Shown piece after piece: positions 36,644 to 47,660 of a stretch of DNA of 64,000 bases (the first letter of the stretch is position 1; each line of letters begins with the position of its first letter). The stretch comes from Neostapfia colusana (taxonomy: Eukaryota; Streptophyta; Magnoliopsida; Poales; Poaceae): the NCBI GenBank assembly GCA_030760725.1, contig JASWHV010000003.1:117522153-117586152 (forward strand), written 5' to 3'. A program made the translations under genes and the position numbers. The notes under the pieces were generated by a model that made no database searches, was not told where the DNA came from, and saw nothing but the letters and a program-made list of their open reading frames with translations.

Positions 36644-36890
36644 TGTCACACCCTGTTTTTCCGAAGAACAACCAAGTGAATATCACATGTATGCCAGGAT
36701 TATTTTCTCATACATGTGATGACAAATAGTGAAGCATCATTTATTACAAGCCAGGTGTCGAATATAAGTAAGTCTAACATCGCAAATGTCTCAATGGACA
36801 CTAATGCTTCATCACAAGTAAATAAACTAGCAGCGGAATATTATTCTTTTAGGGCTCCATCACAGGCGTTGCCCGGGGGTCTCCATGAAC

Positions 36891-39473
36891 CTAGAAACCT
36901 TCTTCGTGTCCAAAGTCTTGGTCATTATACACCACCTCATTATCTTGACCTGAGCAGCAATATAAACCAACAAAAATGCAAGGTTGAGTACCAATGGTAC
37001 TCAGCAAGTGTGGGAAAATTATATCATGCATGGCTAGAACAAGGAGAGGTTGAACTCATGGTGAAAGCACTACGCAATTAATACCTATCACCTTAGCTTA
37101 TTAAGCACCTACCTTACTACACAGGTGAAATGTTCCCACTCTCCCATCCCATCATCATAACCCAATACCCACAACAACATTTCCAATGTTAAGCTCCCCG
37201 CTTAACTTCCAAAACCATCAATCCTCTAATCATGAATAAGTCCAAGCCGCTCTTGACCGTGAGCACGGCTGTCATGACAGTTTTGACTCTGCAGAGTTTG
37301 TACCACTGTACCCACATGTAGTGATTTCATCCCCCGTTGCCGAGTGGACTAAAAGAACCTCCATTATGCCAGTGGCCACGATCCACATTCACACTTCCCA
37401 GGTGTGCAGCCAGGAGATCACTACGAAGCCTTTACAAAGGGATTCCCGACGAGCATGGGCCCACTGAGGTTTCACCCCTAACAGCATACAAGAGGCTCCA
37501 ACCCCGCTGCAGTGGCCCCCTCTTGAGCCTTGCGGTTCATATGGTAGTCCAGCTGACACCTACTCCCCGCACCATCCAACACACCCATACTACGCCGGGG
37601 ATACACCTAATTAATTGGCCAAGCTGCCCCATCTCAGCATGTGGTTGGCACTGTAAAGCCGGGTTACATGCTCCATGAACCGGTCCTTAGGATCCAGGCA
37701 AGTACTAAACACAAACCCAAGTCTCGTGCACCCAGCACACAACCAAAACATCCAACTTGCCTTGATCCCTACCTCTACATAACTCATGATGTCTCATTCA
37801 AGAGTATGGTAATATAAACTGATGATGTCATGTCCCAAATATCCCATTCTAAGCATGGCTAAGCATATGCATGGAAATAAATGACATGGTAAAATAAATC
37901 CCAACCCAAGCTACAAGGAAACAAGGTAATGCAATTCTAGGGAAACTTTCCTAGCATGGGTTTCATATTTCATTTGACAATGCAAATAATTCTATCTACA
38001 CATCCTAGCATAGTATCAAAGTGGTCAAGGACACTTGCCTCCTTCTTGCTGCTCTTGAAATGGGTAGTCCTGGTCTTGGAAAGGAATAACTTGCTCTTGA
38101 GCAGGTTCTACATCACACCATCACACATAGCAAAAGAAAAACAACAATCCATAAGACATAGTTCACACTTCCACTTCATACAAACCACACATTCATATTT
38201 ATGAAATTCATTCACCATTATATGTGTTGTGGTTACTCTGTGTGTGTTGATCTGTGGCTTGCATACACTTTTATTTATATGTATATGATTCCTACTTTGG
38301 TGTTCATATTTATACTTACATACTATATATATATATATATGTGTGTGTTTCAGTTTTAAATAAATTCCTTATATTAAACTACTACACCTTTTCACTACCA
38401 AGTATGTATGAAAAGTATTTTTCTTCTCCATATGTGCCTTCAGAATTTCTACCAACCCTAAACTGAATTCTTTGGATTTTAGAAACTCCATTTATCATTT
38501 GCTAGTTGCTATATTTTCAGATTTATTCTCCTATGCATAAATGTGTATTTTATTATGAAATTAGTAATACACATCATCTAAACAGAATAGGTTCTGGTCC
38601 TAAATAATTTAATAACATATTTTGACCTTTGCCTCTGATGTAAACTATTTTATAATTATTTTACCTATTTTCTATATCTATTCTTTACTTAAAAATGTGT
38701 CCCTAAATGTGAATAATAAATTAAACAGATTCAATTTTGTCCAAAATATGTTTTTATCTTACTCCAAAATTTTCTAAACACTGAGAAAGTCTTTAACTTA
38801 ATTTTGACAATATGTTTGTCCCACTTTTTAATTTTTAAACACTAGTTACATATCCAATTTTCTAAATTAAATACTAAACAGGGTTAAAAAGTAAACTCAC
38901 CCCATTACAGGGTCTATAATATTATTTTCAGAATTTCCAGGGGTCTAGCTACACTTATCAGAGGTGTTTTTCCTAATTTTTATTAAGTCCAGGGGCTAAA
39001 ACTGATTTTTAAATGAATTTACATGATTTTCTAGAGTTCCAGGGGCTAGATCTGAAGTTTCCGGGGCTAGCTCTTAATTCCAGAGAACCCCAGGGGGTAG
39101 CACGTAAGAATTCCAGTCTTTATAATGCGGGGCTGACGTGGACCGTCCGATTTTAAACCGATGGCTGAGATTATAACATCGAACCGGTACGCGGGGATTT
39201 AAACCCTACCGTGCGATTTAAAATAAACGGCGCACAAGCGGCCACGTCGCTCTGATCGAGCGCGGCCGGCGCTGCCGGCGGCGCACGGCGGCAGGAAACG
39301 GCGATCTCGCCGGAAAGTTTCGGATCCTCAAAAATTCTGCCGAGAACTGTGATCTTATGGCATAGATCGGTAGAGGGGAGGTCAGGGATCTCACCTCGGG
39401 GGTTTTCTTGAGCTCGGGGGTCCTGGAAAGTGATCAGCGGCGAGGTCCGAGGCAAAACCACGGCGAAGCTCGT
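36891..39473 (-). CDS. LTR-borne three-exon small gene, E2 3' LTR copy
   Basis: Same gene as in the other E2 LTR. Exon A ends RAQENPR at donor GAG|GTGAGATC (39395/39394). Exon B (38107-38039) reads PAQEQVIPFQDQDYPFQEQ and ends GGAG|GCAAGT. Exon C (36949-36891) reads QDNEVVYNDQDFGHEEGF then TAG. All junctions are phase 1. The codon that is ATG at 48785 in the other LTR is ACG here (39473-39471). The frame is open further upstream, without ATG, to a TAA. In a 3' LTR this gene could be transcribed outward only from its own TATA box. Confidence 0.48.
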
Positions 39474-39663
39474 CGGCGCTGTGTTTACACCGTAAGTCTC
39501 CGAGTTTTCTGCACCTGCAAAGCTCCCCGGAGGCGGTGGATCAAGACCAGCGAGTTAGATCAGAGTTTCCAAACTTAGATCGGCCAGAATTCACCGGCGA
39601 AGTCTCGGTGCTCACCGGAGTAAAAATCGGCGATCGCGTGGGAAAAACCGATCGGGGCTGGGG

Positions 39664-39671
39664 TTTTTATA
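39664..39671 (-). promoter_or_regulatory. TATA box in E2 3' LTR
   Basis: TATAAAAA on the minus strand in a GC-rich setting (CCGGCTATAAAAACCCCAGC). Transcription starting about 30 bases later would lead into the leader-like block and exon A. Conserved in the second LTR at 48976-48983 and, as TATATAAA, in E1. Confidence 0.68.
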
Positions 39672-40088
39672 GCCGGGGGAGGGCGGTGGGTCAGTTGTGA
39701 TCGAGTTTGAGTCTTCTGGGACCGGAATTCGGGCTGAGGGACGCGGTATTCCGATCGGTTAAGATCGCGCGCGCTCGGGAGAGAGTCCGGGGTCGGCCCG
39801 AGCGAGGTTGGGGATGACAGGTGGGTCCCACCTGTCTGTGTGAGAGAGCGCGGGCGCGCGCGGCTGCGGGCTGGCGCGGGGGAAACTGGGCCGGCTGGCG
39901 GGTTTCGGCCCACTGGCCGGTTTTTTTCCGTTTTCTCTTTTTCTTTTTCCATTTCTTTTCTGATTTGAGTTTAATTTGAATTCCAGTTTGAATTTGAATT
40001 TTTGCAAAACATGCAACACGTCCAAAAATTTTTAAATTCCCCTCTGAACATGGTTTAGTGTTTTGAATCAAAATTTTGGGGTGTTACA

Positions 40089-40106
40089 GCTCTACCCCCC
40101 TTAAAA
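40089..40106 (-). other. Polypurine tract of E2
   Basis: Minus strand reads TTAAGGGGGGTAGAGC directly before TGTAACACCCC, the start of the 3' LTR. Confidence 0.85.
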
Positions 40107-40133
40107 GAAATCTCGTCCTCGAGATTGGTGTTT

Positions 40134-41255
40134 CTAAGAAAACAATTCCGGAAGTTGTGCCTTGAGCTCATCTTCCCGTTCCCAGGTGGCTTCCTCTTCT
40201 GAGTGATGCTTCCACTGCACCTTGCACATCCGGATTCTTTTATTTCTGGTGAGGCGTTCCATTGTCTCCAAAATCTTGTATGGTTGCTCGGCATAAGACA
40301 AATCTTCAGCTACATCCACTTCATTCAAGGGTAACACCTCCTCAGGCGTCCTCAGGCATTTCTTGAGTTGTGACACATGGAATACATCGTGCACGTCCGA
40401 TAGATGAACCGGTAACTCTAGTTGGTACGCCACTTCGCCTTTTCTTTCCAAAACTTTAAAGGGTCCGATGTATCGAGGTGACAACTTTCCTTTCACCTTG
40501 AACCGACGAAGTCCTCTGATAGGGGACACCTTGAGATAAACATAGTCTCCCACGTTGAAAACGAGCTCTCTCCTTCGTACATCAGCATAACTCTTCTGGC
40601 GTGTTTGTGCTATCCTCAAGTTGTTGCGAATCTCCTTCACCTTCGCCTCGGCTTCTTGTAGCACTTCTGGACCAAACACTTTACTTTCTCCTGTTTGGTT
40701 CCAAAATAGGGGAGTTCTGCACTTCCTTCCATACAAAGCTTCAAACGGTGACATCTTCATACTAGCTTGATAGCTGTTGTTATAGGAAAACTCCGCATAC
40801 GGTAAGTGCTTGTCCCAACTCCTATTGTTTTTGAGTGCACATGCCCTTAACATATCTTCAAGGATCTGATTGGTTCTCTCCGTCTGCCCGTCAGTTTGGG
40901 GATGATAGGCAGAGCTGAAGTTCAGATGGGTTCCCATGGTTTCATGCAACTTCTGCCAAAACCTCGAGGTGAACTGTGTCCCTCGGTCCGACACTATCTT
41001 CTTTGGCACTCCATGGTAACACACAATCCATGACATGTACAATTCTGCCAATTTGGATCCGCTGTAGCTTTCTTTCACAGGGATGAAATGAGCTACCTTG
41101 GTTAGCCTATCAATAATGACCCATATTGAATCATACCCGGATTGGGTCCTAGGCAATCCCACGACAAAATCCATGCTGATTTCTTCCCACTTCCATTCAG
41201 GCACTTTGAGTGGTTGCAATAATCCCGCGGGTCGTTGATGTTCTACTTTCACCAA
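40134..41255 (-). pseudogene. E2 integrase core and chromodomain segment
   Basis: A 373-codon open piece. It has SMDFVVGLPRTQSGYD and VIIDRLTKVAHFIPV, then VSDRGTQFTSRFWQKL with the second Asp and TDGQTERTNQ with the Glu. The C-terminal LSPRYIGPFKV module and a chromodomain-like end with ATWERED follow. The DDE triad is complete. The upstream zinc-binding half is in another frame behind two stops. Confidence 0.9.
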
Positions 41256-41299
41256 CTAACATGTGTCACATAGGGCCACATGTTCCGCGACATCTCGCT

Positions 41300-42550
41300 T
41301 CATGCCATACCATCAATACCTGCTTTTGAGGTCCTGGTACATCTTCGTATCCCAGAATGAATGGAATAGTCGGAATCATGAGCCTCCTTCAAAATCAATT
41401 CACGGATCTCCTTTACTTCTGGCACACAGATTCTTTTCCCGTGCCACACCGTTCCTTGTTCATCCTCTCTAAAACTAGGAGCTTTATTTTCCTTGATAAG
41501 CTGTCTGATCTCTTGTATCTTCTCATCATTCTTTTGGCCCTCGCTTATGTCTCGCTCGAGTGTGGAGTCCACTTCCATGTCGATGGCTTCACCACTATTT
41601 ACTAGACATAGATTGAGACTTATAACCTCGTCCTTTAATTCTGCAGGCATGTCCTTCAAACTCAACTTATTGACCTGCACTTTCCGACTCAAAGCATCGG
41701 CCACGACGTTTGCTTTTCCGGGATGATAGTTGATGCCCACATCAAAGTCATTGATTAGCTCTAACCATCTCCTTTGTCTGAGGTTGAGATCTGGCTGTGT
41801 GAATATGTACTTCAAACTCTTATGATCCGTATATATCTCGGTCCTCTTCCCCATCAAATAGTGCCGCCAAATTTTCAACGCGTGTACCACTGCGGCTAGT
41901 TCTAGGTCATGTGTAGGATAGTTCTTCTCGTGCTTCCGAAGCTGCCGGGATGCATATGCCACGACATGTCCTTCTTGCATGAGAACACATCCCAACCCAT
42001 TTCCAGAGGCATCGCAGTACACTGTGAAATTCTTCTGCATATCTGGCATAACCAACACTGGGGCTGTTGTCAATCTCTTCTTTAGCTCCTGAAAGCTCGT
42101 CTCGCACTGTGGCGTCCAGGTGAATGTGATTCCCTTCTCCAACAGTTTGGTGAGAGGTCTCGAGATCTTGGAGAATCCCTCAATAAACCGTCGATAGTAT
42201 CCAGCCAATCCCAAAAAGCTTCGAACTTCCCCGACATTTTCTGGGGTCTTCCACTTCTGGATGTCCTCGATTTTGGCGGGATCTACGGAGATTCCTCCCT
42301 CCGAGATTATATGTCCTAAAAAGGGAACTCTCTTCAGCCAAAACTCACACTTGCTCAACTTGGCATATAGTTGGTGTTCTCTCAGCCTCTGCAACACCAA
42401 CCTTAGATGGTTCTCATGTTCTTCTTCATTTTTGGAGAAGACGAGAATATCATCTATGAAAACCACCACAAATTTGTCCAGATATTCCACGAATACCTTG
42501 TTCATGAGGTACATGAAATATGCCGGGGCATTGGTTAGCCCGAAAGGCAT
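41300..42550 (-). pseudogene. E2 RT catalytic core, RNase H and integrase start
   Basis: A 416-codon piece in a new frame. It has MPFGLTNAPAYFMYLMN, FVVVFIDDILVFSK with both aspartates, FLGHIISEGG, RNase H (FTVYCDASGNGLGCVLM, IYTDHKSLKYIF, NVVADALSRK) and the first part of the integrase zinc region (EAHDSDYSIH). The frame then shifts and ends. Confidence 0.9.
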
Positions 42551-42632
42551 GACAGTGTATTCATACAGTTCCGTACCGAGATACGAAAGCTGTCTTGGAA
42601 ATATCAGATTGCCTTATCTTGAGTTGGTGGTA

Positions 42633-44603
42633 TCACGACCTGAGATCAATTTTCGAGAACACACAAGCTCCCCTCAACTGATCAAACAAGTCTTCAATGC
42701 GAGGCAATGGGTACTTGTTCTTGATGGTTACCTCATTCAAAGCACGGTAATCCACGCATAACCTTTGGGTTCCGTCTTTCTTGGGCACAAATATCAACGG
42801 AGCTCCCCATGGTGAGGAACTAGGGCGAATATACCCCTTCTCCGTCAATTCTCTCAAATGATCCTTGAGCTCTTCTAGCTGCTTGGAGTCCATTCGATAA
42901 GGTCTCTTGTATATCGGGGCTGTTCCCGGTACTAGCTCAATTGCGAACTCCACGTCACGGTCGGGAGGCATACCTGGCAACTCCTCCGGAAAAACATCTG
43001 GATATTCCCTGATAGTCCTGATTTCCTCAACTTTCACCTCCACTTGATTTAATTTAATGTCCCTCCTAGGCTCGTGTATCGTTATGAACTTTACTCTTGT
43101 GCCACTGGGGTGATTTAGTTCCACCGTTCTGGTCGAACAATGGATGATTCCTTTATGTTTGGTCAACCAATCCATACCCAAAATAATATCTATCCCTTGT
43201 GAATCTATCACTATGAGGTTAGCCGTAAATACTACCCCATTAATGTCTAGGTTCACTTTGGGACACACTTGTCTTGTCCTTATTTCTCCACCTGGAGAGT
43301 TTACCGCTAGCATATGGTTCATTTGTGTGGTTGCTAGGTCATGCTTCTTAACAAACCCTTGAGCAATGAACGAGTGGGTAGCACCAGAATCAAACAGCAG
43401 AGTTGCAAGGTGTAAATTGGCAGGAAACTTACCAACTACCACGTCGGGTGCCTCTTGTGCTTCCTCCATAGTGACGTGGTTCACCCGTCCTCTCATTACA
43501 TTCTGCTGTTGTGGCGGCGCAGGCTTCTTCTTTGGGCATTTATGGGCGTAGTGCCCCACTTCACCACAGCTAAAACATTGCACCCCAATCTTAGATGCCT
43601 GGCCTTTGTTGTCTTGGGGTTGGTTTGGGGGTCCTTGCACTGCTGGTCGAGGTGGATATGCGGGGCGAGGCTGCTGCACAAACTGACGTTGCGGCTGTGC
43701 TGGTGCTGCGGGAGGCCTGTAGTTTGGGTTGTACCCTCTCGGTGCTGAATAGGGTACCGCAGCACGGCTCGTCTGCCCCGTAGGTTGCTGCATCATACGT
43801 GGGCGGGTGTTGCTCCCTGAGGCTTGATGTGACAACCCGGCCTTCCTCTTATTCTCATTTTCCCGGGCTTTTAGCTTCCTTTCTACCACAAATGCTCTGT
43901 CCACCATCTTTTGGAAGCTTTCATACTCATTTGAGGACATTGCACACTGCATCTCTGCGGTAAGTCCTTCCACGAAACAATCTTGTTTCTGCTCATCAGT
44001 CTCTATGTCTCGTGGAGCATAACGGGATAGTTGAGTAAATTTAGTGAGGTATTCCCTCACCGTCATGTTTCCCTGCTGCAGTCCCAAAAACTCCTTCCTC
44101 TTGTTTTTGAGTTCACCTCTTGGGATGTAATGGTTGCGGAAGCTACGCTTGAACTCTTCCCAAGTGATGTTCTCAGGGTCATGATGGGCGGCCACGTAGG
44201 CGGTCCACCAATCAGCAGCAGGTCCATGCAATTGATGAGAGGCAAACAGCACCCTCTCATACCCTTGGCATTGTATAATCCTCATCTTACTTTCAATGGT
44301 CTTCAGCCAATCATCTGCCTCCAGAGGTTCAGCAGCACTTGCAAACTTTGGAGGTTGAGTTCCTAGAAACTCACTCAACCTTGGTTGGCGTGGTGCAGCT
44401 TGTGGAGGTGGAACTTGATGCAAGTTGGCCACCACTTGAGTCAAGTTCTGGATGAGCTGATTTTGGTTCTCCAGCATTTGGTGGAGAGGATCCACTTCTT
44501 CACGGCGACCACCCCGGTCCTGGCCTCCAGAAAGATGAGGGTTGCATGCCTCATCGTTGTTGTTGGCGGGGTTGGCAGCACGTCCTTTTCCTCTTCCGGC
44601 CAT
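42633..44603 (-). pseudogene. E2 gag, protease and RT N-terminus (656 codons open)
   Basis: Gag has a Gln/Pro-rich region and the capsid core (EADDWLKTIESKMRIIQC). The CCHC knuckle CFSCGEVGHYAHKC lies near 43570-43530. The protease motif LLFDSGATHSFIA follows near 43400-43365, with ILGMDWLTKH. RT then begins (KRPYRMDSKQLEEL, LCVDYRALNEVT) and is cut by a TGA directly after KIDLRS. Up to that point all motifs are intact, so gag and protease could still be made. The start is supported by the acceptor directly before the ATG. Confidence 0.9.
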
Positions 44604-44904
44604 CTGGCAGAATCAACCAATGTTAATTTGAAATCATTTAGTATCATCTTACTACTTTCATTTGTTTGCACTTTGAAGTGTTGAGGCTTTGATATACTTT
44701 TACGAGGGTTCATATCTCACACCAAATTAAGGCACTATTATTTCCTGTGGGTTCACACACCAAAGCAAAACAATCTGAAGACGAGGCTGTGGACAATTGC
44801 TCATGGCTTCCACAACTCACGTCACACACCAAGCATTATCACACCATTAACTACGTAACTACTCGACTACTCGACCTCTTGCTAGCTAAGGGAAAGACTC
44901 TACA

Positions 44905-45683
44905 CTACTCGTTCTCTTGAGCTGGCTCCTCGGGATCTTCCTCCTCATTTCGGCTACCTTCTGACTCTGCTTTGGGTGGGGAGGCTGTTGGTGGAGAAGT
45001 GCGACGACGCCTGATCGCTCGGCGATCCGGGGAGTCAGGAGTCCATGTATCATTCACGGTGACACACAGTTCATTCCCATCTCCTCTTTCTCTCGCCTTT
45101 AAGCAAGCTCGCAGCAACGCCTCCGTTTCCTTCAGGGTGTCTCGGACATCCTGAAGCTCTTGTTGACACTCCTGCAGTCGAGTGCTGAGCATAGCAGCAT
45201 CCTCCAAGCACAAGTCCATGTGCTCATGGGAAGTCCCTTGCTGCACCGGTGGGTACTTGTACTCCGTGGTACCACTCTCACGTTGGAGGACATACATGTA
45301 CTCAGTTTTGTCCAAGTGGCGACGATAGATGTGACTCTGGCAGGTGATGGCCTCCCAGGTGACATCTTTCTCCGCATCGACCTGTGTCGCTAAACAAGCT
45401 GGAGAGTGGTGGATCTTAAGCAGCTGATTTTCGTGTATTATCCTCATCTCTGAACTCCATTCTTCCCTCTTCTCACGGATGGTCCTGGTGGAGTTATAGT
45501 GGATGATTAGCTTGCCCGTATTGCCGGCGGCTTCGAGCATACGCCGAAGACGGCGCAATAAGCCTCCTACTGCCAATCCGTAGGAAAGGTACGTCACCGG
45601 ATGGCTCTCCTCTCTTTCGGCAAGGGCAACTACGGAACTCTCCCTCCTGTGGACTTGCGAGCAGTGCGAATCATGCGAACCAT
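44905..45683 (-). CDS. E2 accessory open frame upstream of gag
   Basis: An open frame of about 258 codons between primer site and gag, same strand. It opens exactly at a strong acceptor (TTTTTGTTTTAG at 45685-45684) in phase 1 and ends at a stop at 44905, about 300 bases before gag. No family recognised. Visible features: basic GGLLRRLRRMLEAAG near the start; a likely coiled coil (LQECQQELQDVRDTLKETEA); a basic RRAIRRRR patch; an acidic tail (EEEDPEEPAQENE). The first in-frame ATG is at 45540 (about 211 residues). The ATG directly at the acceptor is in another frame and stops after about 17 codons. The phase fits splicing from the LTR exon B donor, giving a fused product; that is inference. 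I recall reports of an extra frame before gag in some rice gypsy elements (RIRE3/RIRE8); homology is untested. Confidence 0.65.
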
Positions 45684-45858
45684 CTAAAACAAAAAGAATT
45701 TAAAATTAGGTTAGATAAAATTTTTTTAACAAAAATCCTATTTTGAATGAAAATTTGGGGTAAGATGAAGAAAATGATTCCTTAAATAACACTCTTCAAC
45801 CCACACCTTGGAAAATAGTTTTTAAGAAAATAGGGCCCTTAAATACGTCCATTTCTAC
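45684..45858 (-). other. Possible short leader intron of E2
   Basis: AT-rich stretch between the primer site and the accessory frame. A moderate donor CCTAG|GTAGAA lies at 45859/45858 and a T-rich acceptor TTTTAG ends at 45684. The splice would remove about 175 bases. It competes with the idea that LTR exon B joins the same acceptor. Confidence 0.4.
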
Positions 45859-45886
45859 CTAGGTTCACGTTCCTACGGGCAACCTT

Positions 45887-45899
45887 GACTCTGATACCA
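45887..45899 (-). other. Primer-binding site of E2
   Basis: TGGTATCAGAGTC on the minus strand, four bases (GAGG) inside the 5' LTR edge. It matches the initiator-methionine tRNA type, with AGTC where A and F have AGCC. Confidence 0.9.
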
Positions 45900-46150
45900 C
45901 CTCTGTCACACCCGGTTTTTCCGAAGAACAACCAAGTGAATATCACATGTATGCCAGGATTATTTTCTCATACATGTGATGACAAATAGTGAAGCATCAT
46001 TTATTACAAGCCAGGTGTCGAATATAAGTAAGTCTTACATCGCAAATGTCTCAATGGACACTAATGCTTCATCACAAGTAAATAAACTAGCAGCGGAATA
46101 TTATTCTTTTAGGGCTCCATCACAGGCGTTGCCCGGGGGTCTCCATGAAC

Positions 46151-47580
46151 CTAGAAACCTTCTTCGGGTCCAAAGTCTTGGTCATTGTACACCACCTCAT
46201 TATCTTGACCTGAGCAGCAATATAAACCAACAAAAATGCAAGGTTGAGTACCAATGGTACTCAGCAAGTGTGGGAAAATTATATCATGCATGGCTAGAAC
46301 AAGGAGAGGTTGAACTCATGGTGAAAGCACTACGCAACTAATACCTATCACCTTAGCTTATTAAGCACCTACCTTACTACACAGGTGAAATGTTCCCACT
46401 CTCCCATCCCATCATCATAACCCAATACCCACAACAACATTTCCAATGTTAAGCTCCCCGCTTAACTTCCAAAACCATCAATCCTCTAATCATGAATAAG
46501 TCCAAGCCGCTATTGACCATGAGCACGGCTGTCATGACAGTTTTGACTCTGCAGAGTTTGTACCACTGTACCCACATGTAGTGATTTCATCCCCCGTTGC
46601 CGGGTGGACTAAAAGAACCTCCATTATGCAGGTGGCTACGATCCACATTCACACTTCCCAGGTGTGCAGCCAGGAGATCACTACGAAGCCTTTACAAAGG
46701 GATTCCCGACGAGCGTGGGCCCACTGAGGTTTCACCCCTAACAGCATACAAGAGGCTCCAACCCCGCTGCAGTGGCCCCCTCTTGAGCCTTGCGGTTCAT
46801 ATGGTAGTCCAGCTGACACCTACTCCCCGCACCATCCAACACACCCATACTACGCCGGGGATACACCTAATTAATTGGCCAAGCTGCCCCATCTCAGCAT
46901 GTGGTTGGCACTGTAAAGCCGGGTTACATGCTCCATGAACCGGTCCTTAGGATCCAGGCAAGTACTAAACACAAACCCAAGTCTCGTGCACCCAGCACAC
47001 AACCAAAACATCCAACTTGCCTTGATCCCTACCTCTACATAACTCATGATGTCTCATTCAAGAGTATGGTAATATAAACTGATGATCTCATGTCCCAAAT
47101 ATCCCATTCTAAGCATGGCTAAGCATATGCATGGAAATAAATGACATGGTAAAATAAATCCCAACCCAAGCTACAAGGAAACAAGGTAATGCAATTCTAG
47201 GGAAACTTTCCTAGCATGGGTTTCATATTTCATTTGACAATGCAAATAATTCTATCTACACATCCTAGCATAGGATCAAAGTGGTCAAGGACACTTGCCT
47301 CCTTCTTGCTGCTCTTGAAATGGGTAGTCCTGGTCTTGGAAAGGAATAACTTGCTCTTGAGCAGGTTCTACATCACACCATCACACATAGCAAAAGAAAA
47401 ACAACAATCCATAAGACATAGTTCACACTTCCACTTCATACAAACCACACATTCATATTTATGAAATTCATTCACCATTATATGTGTTGTGGTTACTCTG
47501 TGTGTGTTGATCTGTGGCTTGCATACACTTTTATTTATATGTATATGATTCCTACTTTGGTGTTCATATTTATACTTACA

Positions 47581-47660
<80 letters not shown>

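Larger units (their letters stand above)
36644..40088 (-). repeat. 3' LTR of E2 (3,445 bp)
   Basis: TGTCACACCC to GGTGTTACA. TA tract of 17 bases at 38324-38340. Contains the small-gene exons at 36949-36891, 38107-38039 and up to 39395, an inverted repeat GAGTACCA-TGGTACTC (36986-37002) 37 bases before exon C, and a TATA box at 39664-39671. Confidence 0.95.
40134..44603 (-). pseudogene. E2 gag-pol, single reading broken in RT and integrase
   Basis: Starts MAGRGKGRAANPANN right after a CCAG acceptor and runs through gag, protease, RT, RNase H, integrase and a chromodomain-like tail (KVQWKHHSEEEATWERED) to a stop near 40134. Lesions seen: TGA at 42635-42633 in the RT motif after KIDLRS; a one-base insertion about 60 bases further on; a one-base loss near 41345 in the integrase zinc region; and two stops (at conserved Trp and Gln positions) between there and 41256. 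Everything else is highly intact. The pattern suggests a few recent hits rather than age. Confidence 0.93.
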
